Shown here piece by piece: positions 51,521 to 60,591 of a stretch of 64,000 nucleotides of DNA. A model generated the notes under the pieces. The model was not told where the DNA came from. It did not search any database and was given only the letters and a program-made list of their open reading frames with translations. The position numbers were made by a program, and so were the translations under genes. How positions within the stretch are numbered: position 1 is the stretch's first letter; the number at the start of each line of letters is the position of its first letter. Source of the DNA: Oscillospiraceae bacterium (GTDB taxonomy: Bacteria > Bacillota > Clostridia > Oscillospirales > UBA929); the NCBI GenBank assembly GCA_031265355.1, contig JAISCT010000060.1, positions 1 to 64,000 on the forward strand, read 5' to 3'.

Positions 51521-52351
51521 ATGTCCATCACGGCAAGGCAGTATCAATATCTGCTGTACCTGCGCAACCGGCCCGGCAAAAGCCGGACGCTCGCCGCGCT
51601 GGCCGGCTACTTTGACGTCAGCCGGAGCACGGCCTTTGACGTCGTCGCGGCGCTGGAGAAGAAGGAACTCGTGTGCAAGGGTGAAAACGAGATCCGGCTC
51701 ACCGCAGCGGGGCAGAAAGCCATCGCGCCCCTGTGGGAGCGGTATGAGGACTCCGTCGTCTTTCTCCGGGAGGACATGTGTTACACGGACCGCGAGGCAC
51801 GGGCGCTGGCACTGTTCTTCCTCTGTCACGTGCCGGAGAACCTGGCCGGGGTCGCCGCCGGCCGCCAGATCGCCCGTCACGCCGCGCGCCGGGTCCGGTT
51901 TGCGAAACACGAGGCGCTGTCCAACATCCCGGACGGCATGTACCGGGTGAATTTTACCGTGTTCCAGCCGGAAAAACCGGTGACGTCAATGGGCGACATC
52001 GGCTTTCGTAAGCCCGCCCGCCTGCTGTTCTTCAACCGATGCTGCGCGCTGGAACTGCGATCTCGGACCATCCGCTACCAAAACCGCGAGACCGGCCGCC
52101 TGATCCGCGGGCAGCTCGACCGCCTCTATTTCCATCAGACGGATACCTGGCACGAAGTGCGCGAGGACAATGGACGCTGGCTGATCCCTGGCGACGCAAT
52201 CCGTCTGCGCCGCGGCGACGGCGGTCTGGAGGGAAGCGTCCGTATCCGGGCGCGGGCAGAGGCCTGCGGCATGCCCGAGAGCGAGGCGGATCTCGTGCTG
52301 TTTTTGAAACAGAGCGACCTCAAAGAGCACCTCTTTTCGCCCGGAGGTTAG
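51521..52351 (+). CDS. DtxR-like metal-dependent regulator with unusual C-terminal domain
   Basis: 276 aa; ATG at 51521 with AAAGGAG upstream. Residues 1-70 are a winged helix of the DtxR/MntR kind (LAALAGYFDVSRSTAFDVVA then LEKKELV, and the wing IRLTAAGQKA). Residues 75-110 (RYEDSVVFLREDMCYTD, then LFFLCHVPENLA) parallel the dimerisation helices with Cys87, Cys102 and His103 as possible metal ligands. Residues ~120-276 are a basic, beta-rich domain (ending GDAIRLRRGDGG, then VLFLKQSD) not found in classical DtxR, which is ~225 aa. It is adjacent to three TTAG-N6-CTAA sites and is the obvious regulator of the locus. Confidence 0.75.
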   Translation: MSITARQYQYLLYLRNRPGKSRTLAALAGYFDVSRSTAFDVVAALEKKELVCKGENEIRLTAAGQKAIAPLWERYEDSVVFLREDMCYTDREARALALFFLCHVPENLAGVAAGRQIARHAARRVRFAKHEALSNIPDGMYRVNFTVFQPEKPVTSMGDIGFRKPARLLFFNRCCALELRSRTIRYQNRETGRLIRGQLDRLYFHQTDTWHEVREDNGRWLIPGDAIRLRRGDGGLEGSVRIRARAEACGMPESEADLVLFLKQSDLKEHLFSPGG

Positions 52352-52361
52352 TTTTTTCTAA
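52348..52361. promoter_or_regulatory. DtxR-type operator, site 3
   Basis: TTAG-TTTTTT-CTAA. It overlaps the stop codon of the regulator gene and precedes the Shp-like gene by 77 bp, so it is placed to control the haem-import genes separately. Confidence 0.7.
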
Positions 52362-52438
52362 TCATTGCGACGACAACCTGCCGGTCCCCTTCGGGCCGTC
52401 GGCAGGTTTCAAACCACACAACAGGGGGAACGCTTTCC

Positions 52439-53488
52439 ATGAAAAAGAGACGGATCTGTCTGCTGGCGCTGTGGCTGTGCGTGTCCGCCGCAGTGCCCGC
52501 GCGGGCCGCGGCGGACGGGACTTACCTGGCTGCGACCCACACCCATTACCTGAACCCCGACACAGGCCGTACGGACGACGGCGGCACACAAAACGCCGCG
52601 CTGGGCGAGGGAATGTGCCGCAGCGTCGTCTACGAAAAGGCACTGGCGGAGATCCGGGACGGACGCTGCTTCGTCACGGTGCGCCTGCAACTCATGAGCA
52701 ACATGCGGGATTTCCGCCTCTCGGCGCAGCAGACGCCGGGCGGGGCCTACGCGGCCATCACACCCGCCGTGATGCAGGAGGACGCCGCCCAAGACACGGC
52801 GGACTACCGCTTTGAGATCCCCGCGCTCGACAGCTACCTGTGCTGGGAGATGTATGTCGTCCCGATGGGGCGGGACGTGAAATTCTACATGAACCTGGAC
52901 ACGGCCCTCACCGAGGGGACGGGCGACTTTGTCGCCCCGCGCCGGACCGACGCCGGGACCGACACGTCGGATGCGGGAGTGGAGACGTCATCCGCCGCGA
53001 ATTCCGCCGGGGACACCCCAAACACGCCGGACGGAGTGGACACGGCGGCGGCCGGCGGAACCGGCGCCGGAACCCCGGTGCCCGACGCGTCCGCATCGCC
53101 AGCCGATACGTCCGCGCCGAATACTGCCGGACCAGCAGACCCTCCCGGCGACGCCGGGGTCTCCGGTGACATCGGAGTCTCCGGGAATGCCGGAGACACA
53201 GGAAACACCGGAAACACTGAGAACACTGAGAACACTGAGGCCGCCGGCGAAACCGCACTCGCCTTCGGCGGTGGAACAGACCCGGCGGGCGGAACTGGGA
53301 CCGACCTCGGAGCCAATCCCGGAGCCGCCGCACCGGACGAAACGGTCCCCGCCGCCGCGCCGGCGGACTCCGGCGCCAAGGACACAGTAACCGGCACAGG
53401 GTTCCTTGCCATCTTCATCGCGCTGGTCGTCTTTGCGGCGGTGACCGCGACCTCACTCCTCCTGCGGAAAGCGAGGCGAACTCGATGA
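52439..53488 (+). CDS. Shp-type haem-binding membrane-anchored protein
   Basis: 349 aa; ATG after ACAGGGGGAACG. Signal peptide (1-23); a haem-binding Shp-like domain (~25-165) with DGTYLAATHTHYLNPDTG, GEGMCRSVVYEKALAE, VTVRLQLMSNMRDF (Met pairs fit bis-methionyl haem ligation) and CWEMYVVPMGRDVKFYMN; a ~150-residue Ala/Asp/Gly/Pro/Thr linker with ENTENTE repeats that would span the wall; one transmembrane helix (GFLAIFIALVVFAAVTATSL) and a basic tail. In streptococci Shp passes haem from surface proteins to the HtsA lipoprotein; the next gene encodes the equivalent. Confidence 0.85.
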   Translation: MKKRRICLLALWLCVSAAVPARAAADGTYLAATHTHYLNPDTGRTDDGGTQNAALGEGMCRSVVYEKALAEIRDGRCFVTVRLQLMSNMRDFRLSAQQTPGGAYAAITPAVMQEDAAQDTADYRFEIPALDSYLCWEMYVVPMGRDVKFYMNLDTALTEGTGDFVAPRRTDAGTDTSDAGVETSSAANSAGDTPNTPDGVDTAAAGGTGAGTPVPDASASPADTSAPNTAGPADPPGDAGVSGDIGVSGNAGDTGNTGNTENTENTEAAGETALAFGGGTDPAGGTGTDLGANPGAAAPDETVPAAAPADSGAKDTVTGTGFLAIFIALVVFAAVTATSLLLRKARRTR

Positions 53489-54492
53489 CAAAATACACAC
53501 GCGGGCGCGAGGCCATGTTATCTGTTATCTGTTCATTGTTGTCTGTGGCGCTGGGGCTCATGCTCCTGCCTGGCTGTGTGGACCAGCACCCGGCCGTCAC
53601 GCCGGACACGGACCGGGCGGTACCTCTCTCCCCGGCGGTCGTCCTCACACCGACCGCATCGGATACGGCATTCGCCGAGATCTCGCCGGACATTGCGCCG
53701 TCCGACACGCCGGCGTACCGACTTGTCGCCACGTCCCGCGCGGCGGTGGAGCTCTGCGACAGGCTGGGGCTCACGCTCGTCGGCCGCCCGGCACTGGAAG
53801 GGCTGCCGGCGCGCTATGCAGACGTCGCCGAGACGGGGACTTCGATGGCCCCCGATCTGGAAACCATCCGGCTCTTGCGTCCCACCGAGATCATCGGCCC
53901 CGACACCCTGGCGGGCGACCTGGCGCCCGGCTATGAGAACGCGGGGCTGCCCGCCACTTTTTTGAACCTCCGCAGCGTCGCGGGGCTCTACGAGAGCGCC
54001 GTCTATCTGGGCAAGAAGTACGGACAGGCGGACCGGGCGCAGGCGATGGTCACGGAATATGAATCCTCGCTGGCGGATCTCGCGGCCGCGAAAGGGGATC
54101 GGGCGGGTCCCACGGTGCTGATTCTGATGGGGCTGCCCGGCGCGTACGTCTCGTGCACACCCCACTCCTACGCCGGCAGTCTGGTGGAGATGGGCGGCGG
54201 CGTCAATGTCGTGACCGACCCGGCGGACTCCTTTGTGAGCTGGAACACCGAGGCGCTGCTGGCGCTCGACCCGGACATCATCCTGCGCACCGCCCACGCG
54301 CTGCCGGACCAAGTGGCGGAGATGTTCGCGAAAGAGTTTTCGGAAAACGAGATCTGGCGTCACTTCCGCGCCGTGCGGGAAGGGCGCGTCTACGACCTCG
54401 ACAGCGAGGTGTTCGGCATGAGCGCGAACTTCCGCTGGCCGGAGGCGGTCGCCCGGATGCAGGCCCTCTTCTACGGGGCAGAGGCCCCATGA
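53485..54492 (+). CDS. Haem/siderophore-type ABC substrate-binding lipoprotein
   Basis: 335 aa; ATG overlaps the previous stop (ATGA). Lipobox LLPGC near residue 31. BtuF/FhuD-type class III fold: RLVATSRAAVELCDRLGL, ETIRLLRPTEIIGPDTL, a long central helix and ALLALDPDIIL. Met residues in ETGTSMAPDLE and a Met in VFGMSANF match positions used for haem ligation in IsdE/HtsA-like proteins. It would receive haem from the Shp-like protein. Confidence 0.88.
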   Translation: MTKYTRGREAMLSVICSLLSVALGLMLLPGCVDQHPAVTPDTDRAVPLSPAVVLTPTASDTAFAEISPDIAPSDTPAYRLVATSRAAVELCDRLGLTLVGRPALEGLPARYADVAETGTSMAPDLETIRLLRPTEIIGPDTLAGDLAPGYENAGLPATFLNLRSVAGLYESAVYLGKKYGQADRAQAMVTEYESSLADLAAAKGDRAGPTVLILMGLPGAYVSCTPHSYAGSLVEMGGGVNVVTDPADSFVSWNTEALLALDPDIILRTAHALPDQVAEMFAKEFSENEIWRHFRAVREGRVYDLDSEVFGMSANFRWPEAVARMQALFYGAEAP

Positions 54493-55478
54493 GGGCGGGC
54501 CTGCGCAAGGCCGCCGGTGCGTGCGCCTGTCTGATCCTCGCCGCGATGACGGCCGCACTGCTGCTGGCGGCCATGAAATCCGGCAGCATTCGCCTCACTT
54601 GGAGTGAACTGCTGCGCGGACTGTTTCAGGCCTATGACGCGCGTGTAGCGGCGGTCTACGATCTGCGCTTCCCGCGCATTCTGGTCGCCCTACTGGCCGG
54701 CGCGATGCTTTCGGGCGCGGGGCTTTTGCTCCAGGCCGCGCTAAAAAATCCGCTGGCCGACCCCGGACTCATCGGCATCTCCGGCGGTGCGGCGTTTGCG
54801 GCGGCCGCGGTCGCCGCATGTTTTCCGGCGCTATATCTCTCGTTGCCGCTCTTTGCCTTCTTGGGCGGGGTACTCGCCTTTCTGGTGATCTACGCCCTCT
54901 CGTGGAAAGGTGGGCTCGACCCGGTACGCATCCTTCTCATCGGCGTGGCGATCGGCGCGGTGTTCTCGGGGCTCACCGCCGTGCTGGACGGCATGACCGC
55001 CGCCGGCGGCGTGTCGGTGTCGGCCGGCGGCCTTACCCAGCGTTCGTGGACGGACGTGACCCGTCTGGCCGGCTATGCCGCCGCGGGCCTCACCGCCGCG
55101 CTGGCGCTTGCCCCTGCCTGCAACCTGATGGCGCTGGATGACCGGACCGTGCGGGGGCTGGGCGTGCGCGCGGACCGTTTGCGCATTGTCGTCTCCTGCG
55201 CGGCGGTGTGGCTCGCCGCCGCCGCCACGGCGTCCGTCGGCGTCGTCCCCTTCCTCGCGCTGTTGGCGCCGCACATCGCGCGGCGGATCGTCGGACAGGA
55301 CCATCGGATCCTCACGCCGTTTGCCCTGCTGCTCGGCGCCTTCACGTTGCTGCTGGCGGACACGGTGGGACGGCTGGCCGCCGCACCGCGCGAGATCCCG
55401 GCGGCGGTGGTCATGAGTGTCGCCGGCGGCCCGTTTTTTATCGTTCTGCTGCGAAGGAGGGAGCGAATTGGCCGCTGA
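54489..55478 (+). CDS. FecCD-family ABC permease of the haem importer
   Basis: 329 aa from the ATG at 54489, overlapping the previous stop by 4 bp. About nine or ten transmembrane segments with FecCD signatures: RFPRILVALLAGAMLSGAG, ALKNPLADPGLIGISGGAAF, ALDDRTVRGLGVRADRLR and FLALLAPHIARRIVGQDHR (the ATPase-coupling loop). It forms a homodimeric channel with the neighbouring ATPase. Confidence 0.93.
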   Translation: MRAGLRKAAGACACLILAAMTAALLLAAMKSGSIRLTWSELLRGLFQAYDARVAAVYDLRFPRILVALLAGAMLSGAGLLLQAALKNPLADPGLIGISGGAAFAAAAVAACFPALYLSLPLFAFLGGVLAFLVIYALSWKGGLDPVRILLIGVAIGAVFSGLTAVLDGMTAAGGVSVSAGGLTQRSWTDVTRLAGYAAAGLTAALALAPACNLMALDDRTVRGLGVRADRLRIVVSCAAVWLAAAATASVGVVPFLALLAPHIARRIVGQDHRILTPFALLLGAFTLLLADTVGRLAAAPREIPAAVVMSVAGGPFFIVLLRRRERIGR

Positions 55479-56241
55479 TCATCTGGTCGTCGAAGACCTG
55501 CATTTCTCTTACGGCCGCACACCGGTGCTGCGCGGCGTCTCGCTCGCCGTGAAACCGCGAACGGTCACGACGCTGATGGGCGCGAACGCCTGCGGCAAGA
55601 CAACCCTCCTGCTGCTGATGACAAAGCACCTGCGACCGGACGCCGGACGCATACTGCTTGACGGGCGGGACATCGCGGGGATACAATTAAAGGACTTCGC
55701 ACGGCGCGCCGCCGTCGTACACCAGAGCAGCGCCGCGCCGGACGACCTGCCCGTGCGCGCGCTCGTAGCGTACGGCCGGGCCCCGCACGCCGTCCCGCTG
55801 CGGGGCCGGACCCAGGCGGACGAGGCGCGGATCGACTGGGCGATGGAGGCCACCGGGGTTGCGGACATCGCCGGTCAGGCGCTGGGCACGCTCTCGGGCG
55901 GACAGCGCCAGCGCGCCTTCCTCGCGATGGCGCTCGCTCAGGACACCAAGCTTTTGTTTTTGGACGAACCGACGACGTTTCTCGACGTGCGCCACCAGGT
56001 AGAGACGCTGCGGCTCGTGCGGCGGCTGGGCGCGGCGCATGGCCTCACAATCGTCATGGTGCTGCATGACATCAATCAGGCGCTCATGTACTCGGACGAA
56101 GTGATCGGTCTGAAGGACGGGCGCGTGCTCGCCCAAGGCTCGCCCACCGCCGTCATCGATCGGGACGTCATCTTCGCGCTCTACGGCATTCATCTGGAGG
56201 TACGCACGCAGGAGGGCCGGATGTGGGTCCTGCCCGTGTGA
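55468..56241 (+). CDS. ABC ATPase of the haem importer
   Basis: 257 aa. TTG at 55468 lies 6 nt after AGGAGGG and overlaps the permease end by 11 bp. Walker A MGANACGKTTLL, signature TLSGGQRQRAFLAMALAQ, Walker B LLFLDEPTTFLD, switch His in MVLHDINQA. FepC/BtuD type. It powers uptake through the FecCD permease. Confidence 0.93.
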   Translation: MAADHLVVEDLHFSYGRTPVLRGVSLAVKPRTVTTLMGANACGKTTLLLLMTKHLRPDAGRILLDGRDIAGIQLKDFARRAAVVHQSSAAPDDLPVRALVAYGRAPHAVPLRGRTQADEARIDWAMEATGVADIAGQALGTLSGGQRQRAFLAMALAQDTKLLFLDEPTTFLDVRHQVETLRLVRRLGAAHGLTIVMVLHDINQALMYSDEVIGLKDGRVLAQGSPTAVIDRDVIFALYGIHLEVRTQEGRMWVLPV

Positions 56242-56253
56242 GAAGGGACGAAT

Positions 56254-56664
56254 ATGAAAACGATCATCAAACCGCTGTGCATCCTGCTCGGATGTCTCTC
56301 CCTCGGCCTTGGCGCGCTCGGCGTGGTGCTGCCCGTGCTGCCAACGACGCCCTTTTTGCTGCTGACGGCCTTTTGTTTCGCGCGCGGCTCGACCCGGTTT
56401 CACAACTGGTTTCTCGGCACCAACCTTTACCGACGTCACCTTGAGACCTTCATCAAGGACAAGACCATGCCGATGCGCACAAAACTCGCCATCTGCCTCC
56501 CTGTCACCGCCATGCTGCTCCTCGCCATTTGGCTGGCCCCCATCTGGCACGCCCGCGTCCTCATCGCCGTCGTTTTGCTGGGCAAATGGTACTATTTTCT
56601 CTTCCGCATCCGTACGGTTCCTACCCCGAAAAATCAAAATTCCCGTGGAGGTACCGATGTTTGA
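56254..56664 (+). CDS. DUF454 (YbaN-like) membrane protein
   Basis: 136 aa; ATG with GAAGGGACG upstream. Hallmark N-terminus GALGVVLPVLPTTPFLLLTA and the following CFARGSTRFHNWFL; several transmembrane segments; basic tail. The function is unknown, but the family is often found in haem/iron loci. Overlaps the next gene by 8 bp. Confidence 0.88.
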   Translation: MKTIIKPLCILLGCLSLGLGALGVVLPVLPTTPFLLLTAFCFARGSTRFHNWFLGTNLYRRHLETFIKDKTMPMRTKLAICLPVTAMLLLAIWLAPIWHARVLIAVVLLGKWYYFLFRIRTVPTPKNQNSRGGTDV

Positions 56665-58381
56665 CCGACGCCTGATGCGGTTTGCCGAGAGGGCGAACCG
56701 GTATGTGTTTCTCAATGTTTTGTTACAATGGGCCGGGCTGCTGTTGGGGGCGGTGGTGGTGTTTTCCCTCGCCGCGTGCCTGGGTCGGGCGCCGGCGGCT
56801 GGAATGTGGAGTCCGCTGGCCGCCGCCGCCGGGGCGGCAGGGCTGCGGGCCTTGTGCGGCCTCGGGGCCGCCCGGGCCTCGTTTTTGGCGTCCGCCGGCG
56901 TGAAGCGGCGACTGCGGCAGGCGCTCTACGACAAACTGCTCGCATTTGGCCCGTCGTACGCCGAGACCTTCTTCACCGCCGAACTCCTGCAAACGGCGAC
57001 GGAAGGGGTGGACCAGCTTGAGGCCTACTTTGGCAAATATCTCCCGCAGTTCTTCTTCAGCCTGCTAGCGCCGCCAACGCTGTTTTGTCTCCTCGCTCCG
57101 ATCAGCCTCTCTGTGGCAGGGATCTTGCTCGCCTGCACCCCGCTGATCCCGCTGATCATCGCGCTGATCCGGCAGATGGCCAAGAAGATGCTGGGACGGC
57201 ACTGGAAATCCTATGTGACGCTGGGCGACGCCTTTCTCGAAAACCTCCAGGGCATGACGGCACTGAAAGTCTACGGCGCGGACGGCGCGCGGCAGGCGCG
57301 GATGCGAGTGGAGGCGGAGACCTTTCGCCGCTCCACGATGCGGGTGCTCCAGATGCAGCTGGGCTCGATCGCCGTCATGGATCTCATCGCCTACGGCGGC
57401 GCGGCGCTCGGCGTGCTGCTCGCGGTGCTCGGCTGCGCCAACCGCACCCTCGACCTGCCGGGGGCGCTGACCGTGATCCTCCTGTCCGCCGAGTTCTTTT
57501 TGCCGCTGCGGCTGCTTGGCTCCTACTTTCACGTCGCGATGAACGGTTTGTCGGCCTCCGGCCGGATGTTCCAGATCTTGGACACCCCGCTGCCGGCGAA
57601 TGGGACTGAGGCGCCGCCGCCGGGACCCCTGACGGTCTCACTGCGGGACGTATCCTTCTCCTACGACCCGGCGCGCGCGGCGCTCTCCGGCGTGACGCTC
57701 ACGCTGGCCCCCGGGCGCCTCATCTCCCTCGTCGGTCCCTCCGGCAGCGGCAAGAGCACGGTGGCCGCGCTGCTCGCCGGGCGGCGGCGGGGCTACACGG
57801 GGCAGATCGGCGTCGGCGGGATCGAACTGCGCACGCTGGCCCGCGAGAGCCTGTCGCGCCGCGTCACCCTCGTGACGCACGAGGACTTCGTGTTCGCGGG
57901 CACCGTGGCGGACAACCTGCGCCTGGCCCGGCCGGACGCCTCCGACGAGGCGCTCACGGCGGCGTTGCGGCAGGCGCGAATATGGGATTTTTTAAAAAAT
58001 AAGGGAGGCCTCTCGATGACCCTGGCGGCGCGCGGTACGAATCTCTCGGGCGGGCAGCGACAGCGGCTGTGCCTCGCGCGAGCGCTGCTGCGGGACAGCG
58101 ACGTGTATCTCTTCGACGAGGCTGCTTCGAGCATCGACGCGGAAAGCGAAGCGTCCGTCATGGCGGTCGTGCGCGCGCTGGCGCGGACAAAGGCCGTCCT
58201 GCTGATCTCCCACCGGCTCGCAAACGTCGTCGCGTCGGACCAAATCTACCTGCTCGAGAGCGGAACCGTCGCCGAGTCGGGGACGCACGCGGCGCTTCTC
58301 GCGCGCGGCGGCGCTTACGCGCGCCTCTGGACGCGGCAGGCGGAACTGGAACAGTACGCGAAGGGGGGCGCCGCCCTGTGA
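56657..58381 (+). CDS. CydD-like ABC exporter subunit (permease-ATPase fusion)
   Basis: 574 aa from the ATG at 56657 (TGGAGGT upstream). Six-helix type IV exporter domain (~1-320), then an ATPase domain: VGPSGSGKSTVAALL, NLSGGQRQRLCLARALL, DVYLFDEAASSIDAES, LISHRLANV. It heterodimerises with the next product, as CydD does with CydC. CydDC affects cytochrome and haem handling, but no cytochrome bd gene is near. Position after the importer suggests haem or tetrapyrrole traffic. Confidence 0.88.
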   Translation: MFDRRLMRFAERANRYVFLNVLLQWAGLLLGAVVVFSLAACLGRAPAAGMWSPLAAAAGAAGLRALCGLGAARASFLASAGVKRRLRQALYDKLLAFGPSYAETFFTAELLQTATEGVDQLEAYFGKYLPQFFFSLLAPPTLFCLLAPISLSVAGILLACTPLIPLIIALIRQMAKKMLGRHWKSYVTLGDAFLENLQGMTALKVYGADGARQARMRVEAETFRRSTMRVLQMQLGSIAVMDLIAYGGAALGVLLAVLGCANRTLDLPGALTVILLSAEFFLPLRLLGSYFHVAMNGLSASGRMFQILDTPLPANGTEAPPPGPLTVSLRDVSFSYDPARAALSGVTLTLAPGRLISLVGPSGSGKSTVAALLAGRRRGYTGQIGVGGIELRTLARESLSRRVTLVTHEDFVFAGTVADNLRLARPDASDEALTAALRQARIWDFLKNKGGLSMTLAARGTNLSGGQRQRLCLARALLRDSDVYLFDEAASSIDAESEASVMAVVRALARTKAVLLISHRLANVVASDQIYLLESGTVAESGTHAALLARGGAYARLWTRQAELEQYAKGGAAL

Positions 58382-60006
58382 AGATCATGCGCCGGCTCCT
58401 CCGACTGGTCGGACCTCTGACCGGATATATGCTGTTGGCCGTTGTGCTCGGCGCGCTGGGTCACGCCTGCGCCATCTTCATCCCGGTGCTCGGCGGGCAC
58501 GCCCTGCTGCGCGCCGCCGCGCCGGCGGGGCTGCTCGCGGCGCTCCTCATTCTGGCCGCGGGCCGCGGGGTCTGCCGCTATGGCGAACAGCTCTTAAACC
58601 ACTATATCGCGTTCAAACTGCTGGCCGTCCTCCGGGATCGGGTCTTCGCGGCGTTGCGCCGGCTCTGCCCGGCCAAACTGGAGACCCGGGGGCGCGGGGA
58701 TCTGATCGCGCTGCTCACCGGCGACATCGAATTGCTGGAGGTGTTTTATGCCCACACGATCTCGCCCGTGGCCATCGCTGTCCTTGCGTCGCTGGGGATG
58801 GCGCTGTTTGTCGGATCTTTCCACCCGGTGCTCGGGTTGATCGCCGCCGCCGGCTACTTGACCGTGGGTGCACTCCTACCAGTGTTGACCGCTCGGGCGG
58901 CCCGGGCTGAGGCCGAACCGCTGCGGGACCAGGCCGGTGAATTTTCCAATTTTTACCTAGACAGTCTGCGCGGGCTGGCCGACCTCATGCAGCTTGGCCA
59001 GGGCTGCCGGCGGCAGGCGGAGATGGGCCGCATGACCGAAGAGATGGAGGCCGTCCAGGGTGCGCTCAGGCACCGCGAGAGCCGGACCGGGGCGCTCTCC
59101 GGCTTCGCCGTGACCGTCTTCTCCCTGTTCACGTTGTTCGCGGCCCGGCTGCTCGGGCCCGCGGCCGGGGTGGACGCCGCCGACGCCCTGCTTGCGACGC
59201 TCGCCGTGTTCTCTTCCTTCGGCCCCGTGCTGGCGCTGTCGAATCTCTCGGGCGCTCTGCCCGGCACCCTCGCGGCGGGCCGGCGCGTGCTGGCCCTGCT
59301 GGACGAGACGCCGGAGACGCCGGAGGTCCTGACGGGACCCACGCCGTCCTTCACGGGCGCGGAGAGCCGGGCCCTCTCCTTCTCTTACGACGCGCACGAG
59401 GTGCTGCGCGGGCTGTCGGTGCAGATCCAGCAGGGGACCGTCACAGGGATCGTGGGCCGGAGCGGGTCCGGGAAATCGACCTTTTTGAAGCTGCTCATGC
59501 GTTTCTGGCGCGCACCGGCGGGCACTCTCTTTTTGTCGGGCACCGCGCTTGACCGCATCCCAACGGCACATCTGCGGACGCTGGAGGGCTATGTGACCCA
59601 GGAGACCGATCTGTTTCACGACACAATCGAGGCCAACATCAAGTTGGGCCGGCCAGACGCCACGCGGGCGGAGGTGACGGCGGCGGCGCGCAAGGCGTCA
59701 GTGCACGACTTCATTGTCTCTCTGCCAAACGGGTACGACACACAGGTGGGGGAACTCGGCGGCACGCTTTCGGGCGGCGAGCGCCAGCGCATCGGGCTGG
59801 CCCGCGCCTTTTTGCACAACGCGCCGCTCTTGCTGCTTGACGAACCGACAAGCAACCTGGACAGCCTGAACGAGGGCGTCATCCTAAGAGCCCTGCGGGC
59901 GGAGTCCGCCGGTCGCACCGTCGTCCTCGTCTCGCACCGCCGCTCCACGATGGGCATTGCGGACACCGTCTATACCGTGGACGGCGGTACGATGCGCGAC
60001 GCGTGA
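58378..60006 (+). CDS. CydC-like ABC exporter subunit (permease-ATPase fusion)
   Basis: 542 aa from the GTG at 58378 overlapping the previous TGA (GTGA); an ATG at 58387 is possible. Exporter domain (~1-310), then VGRSGSGKSTFLKLL, TLSGGERQRIGLARAFL, LLLLDEPTSNLDSLN, LVSHRRST. The DLMQLGQGCRRQAEM region is typical of the CydC half. Last gene of the haem operon. Confidence 0.88.
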   Translation: MKIMRRLLRLVGPLTGYMLLAVVLGALGHACAIFIPVLGGHALLRAAAPAGLLAALLILAAGRGVCRYGEQLLNHYIAFKLLAVLRDRVFAALRRLCPAKLETRGRGDLIALLTGDIELLEVFYAHTISPVAIAVLASLGMALFVGSFHPVLGLIAAAGYLTVGALLPVLTARAARAEAEPLRDQAGEFSNFYLDSLRGLADLMQLGQGCRRQAEMGRMTEEMEAVQGALRHRESRTGALSGFAVTVFSLFTLFAARLLGPAAGVDAADALLATLAVFSSFGPVLALSNLSGALPGTLAAGRRVLALLDETPETPEVLTGPTPSFTGAESRALSFSYDAHEVLRGLSVQIQQGTVTGIVGRSGSGKSTFLKLLMRFWRAPAGTLFLSGTALDRIPTAHLRTLEGYVTQETDLFHDTIEANIKLGRPDATRAEVTAAARKASVHDFIVSLPNGYDTQVGELGGTLSGGERQRIGLARAFLHNAPLLLLDEPTSNLDSLNEGVILRALRAESAGRTVVLVSHRRSTMGIADTVYTVDGGTMRDA

Positions 60007-60013
60007 TAAATAT

Positions 60014-60054
60014 CCGGAGGGCCAGGGCGCATTTGATGCGCTCCGGCCCTCCGG
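60014..60054. terminator. Terminator between the ABC operon and the pilin gene
   Basis: CCGGAGGGCC (60014-60023) pairs with GGCCCTCCGG (60045-60054), with an inner GCGCA/TGCGC stem. It lies between convergent genes. Confidence 0.8.
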
Positions 60055-60105
60055 TGTTCGTTCTTCTTTCTCTTCTTGCCGTCTCGTTCGGTACGACAAG
60101 CCGGC

Positions 60106-60354
60106 TCAAGACAAATCGAAGTCACTCGTGAGTTCTGTCTCTTTGCCGCTGATCGAGCTCCAGATGTTCTTCACCAGTGTCCCCAGTTGGCTGCGAAACG
60201 CCACGGCAAGCAGGACGACGATTGCCACAAGGATGATCACCGCGATGATCTCGGCGCCCCCGCGCTCTTCATGGATGAAGTTTTTGGTCTTTTGGAGCAG
60301 GGCGTCCTTCGTCCACTTCGCCCTCACCAAGACACCGTTTAAGAGGTTGTTCAT
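60106..60354 (-). CDS. Flp1-type (type IVb) pilin-like protein
   Basis: 82 aa; ATG at 60354 downstream of AAGGAGGAGAC. A charged N-terminus of ~30 residues, then EERGGAEIIAVIILVAIVVL, which is the Flp1 prepilin-like processing and hydrophobic segment, then a short hydrophilic tail. Such peptides assemble into Flp/Tad-like pili; no tad genes lie in the window. It is driven by the promoter in repeat copy 1. Confidence 0.82.
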   Translation of the reverse strand: MNNLLNGVLVRAKWTKDALLQKTKNFIHEERGGAEIIAVIILVAIVVLLAVAFRSQLGTLVKNIWSSISGKETELTSDFDLS

Positions 60355-60561
60355 GTTCCATGTCTCCTCCTTCTACAAATAGATGTGTCTCCAGAGGACC
60401 TCCCACGACGCCCCGTATGCGCCTATACTTTTGCGAGGTCCCCTGTATCAATTAAATGGCGGACCATTTAACCCCCGTCAAACGCACCAGAGACACCCAA
60501 TGCACAAAAATACTACCAATTACCTACCCTTTTCCCCATTATTGCCCATTAAGACGGATAA

Positions 60562-60591
60562 ATTATACAATAAAATTCGACGTCATGTCAA
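60562..60591 (-). promoter_or_regulatory. Promoter of the Flp1-like gene
   Basis: Minus strand TTGACA (60591-60586), 18 bp, TATAAT (60567-60562). Leader ~200 nt with a GGACCTC/GAGGTCC hairpin near 60400-60440; no ORF in it. Confidence 0.85.
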
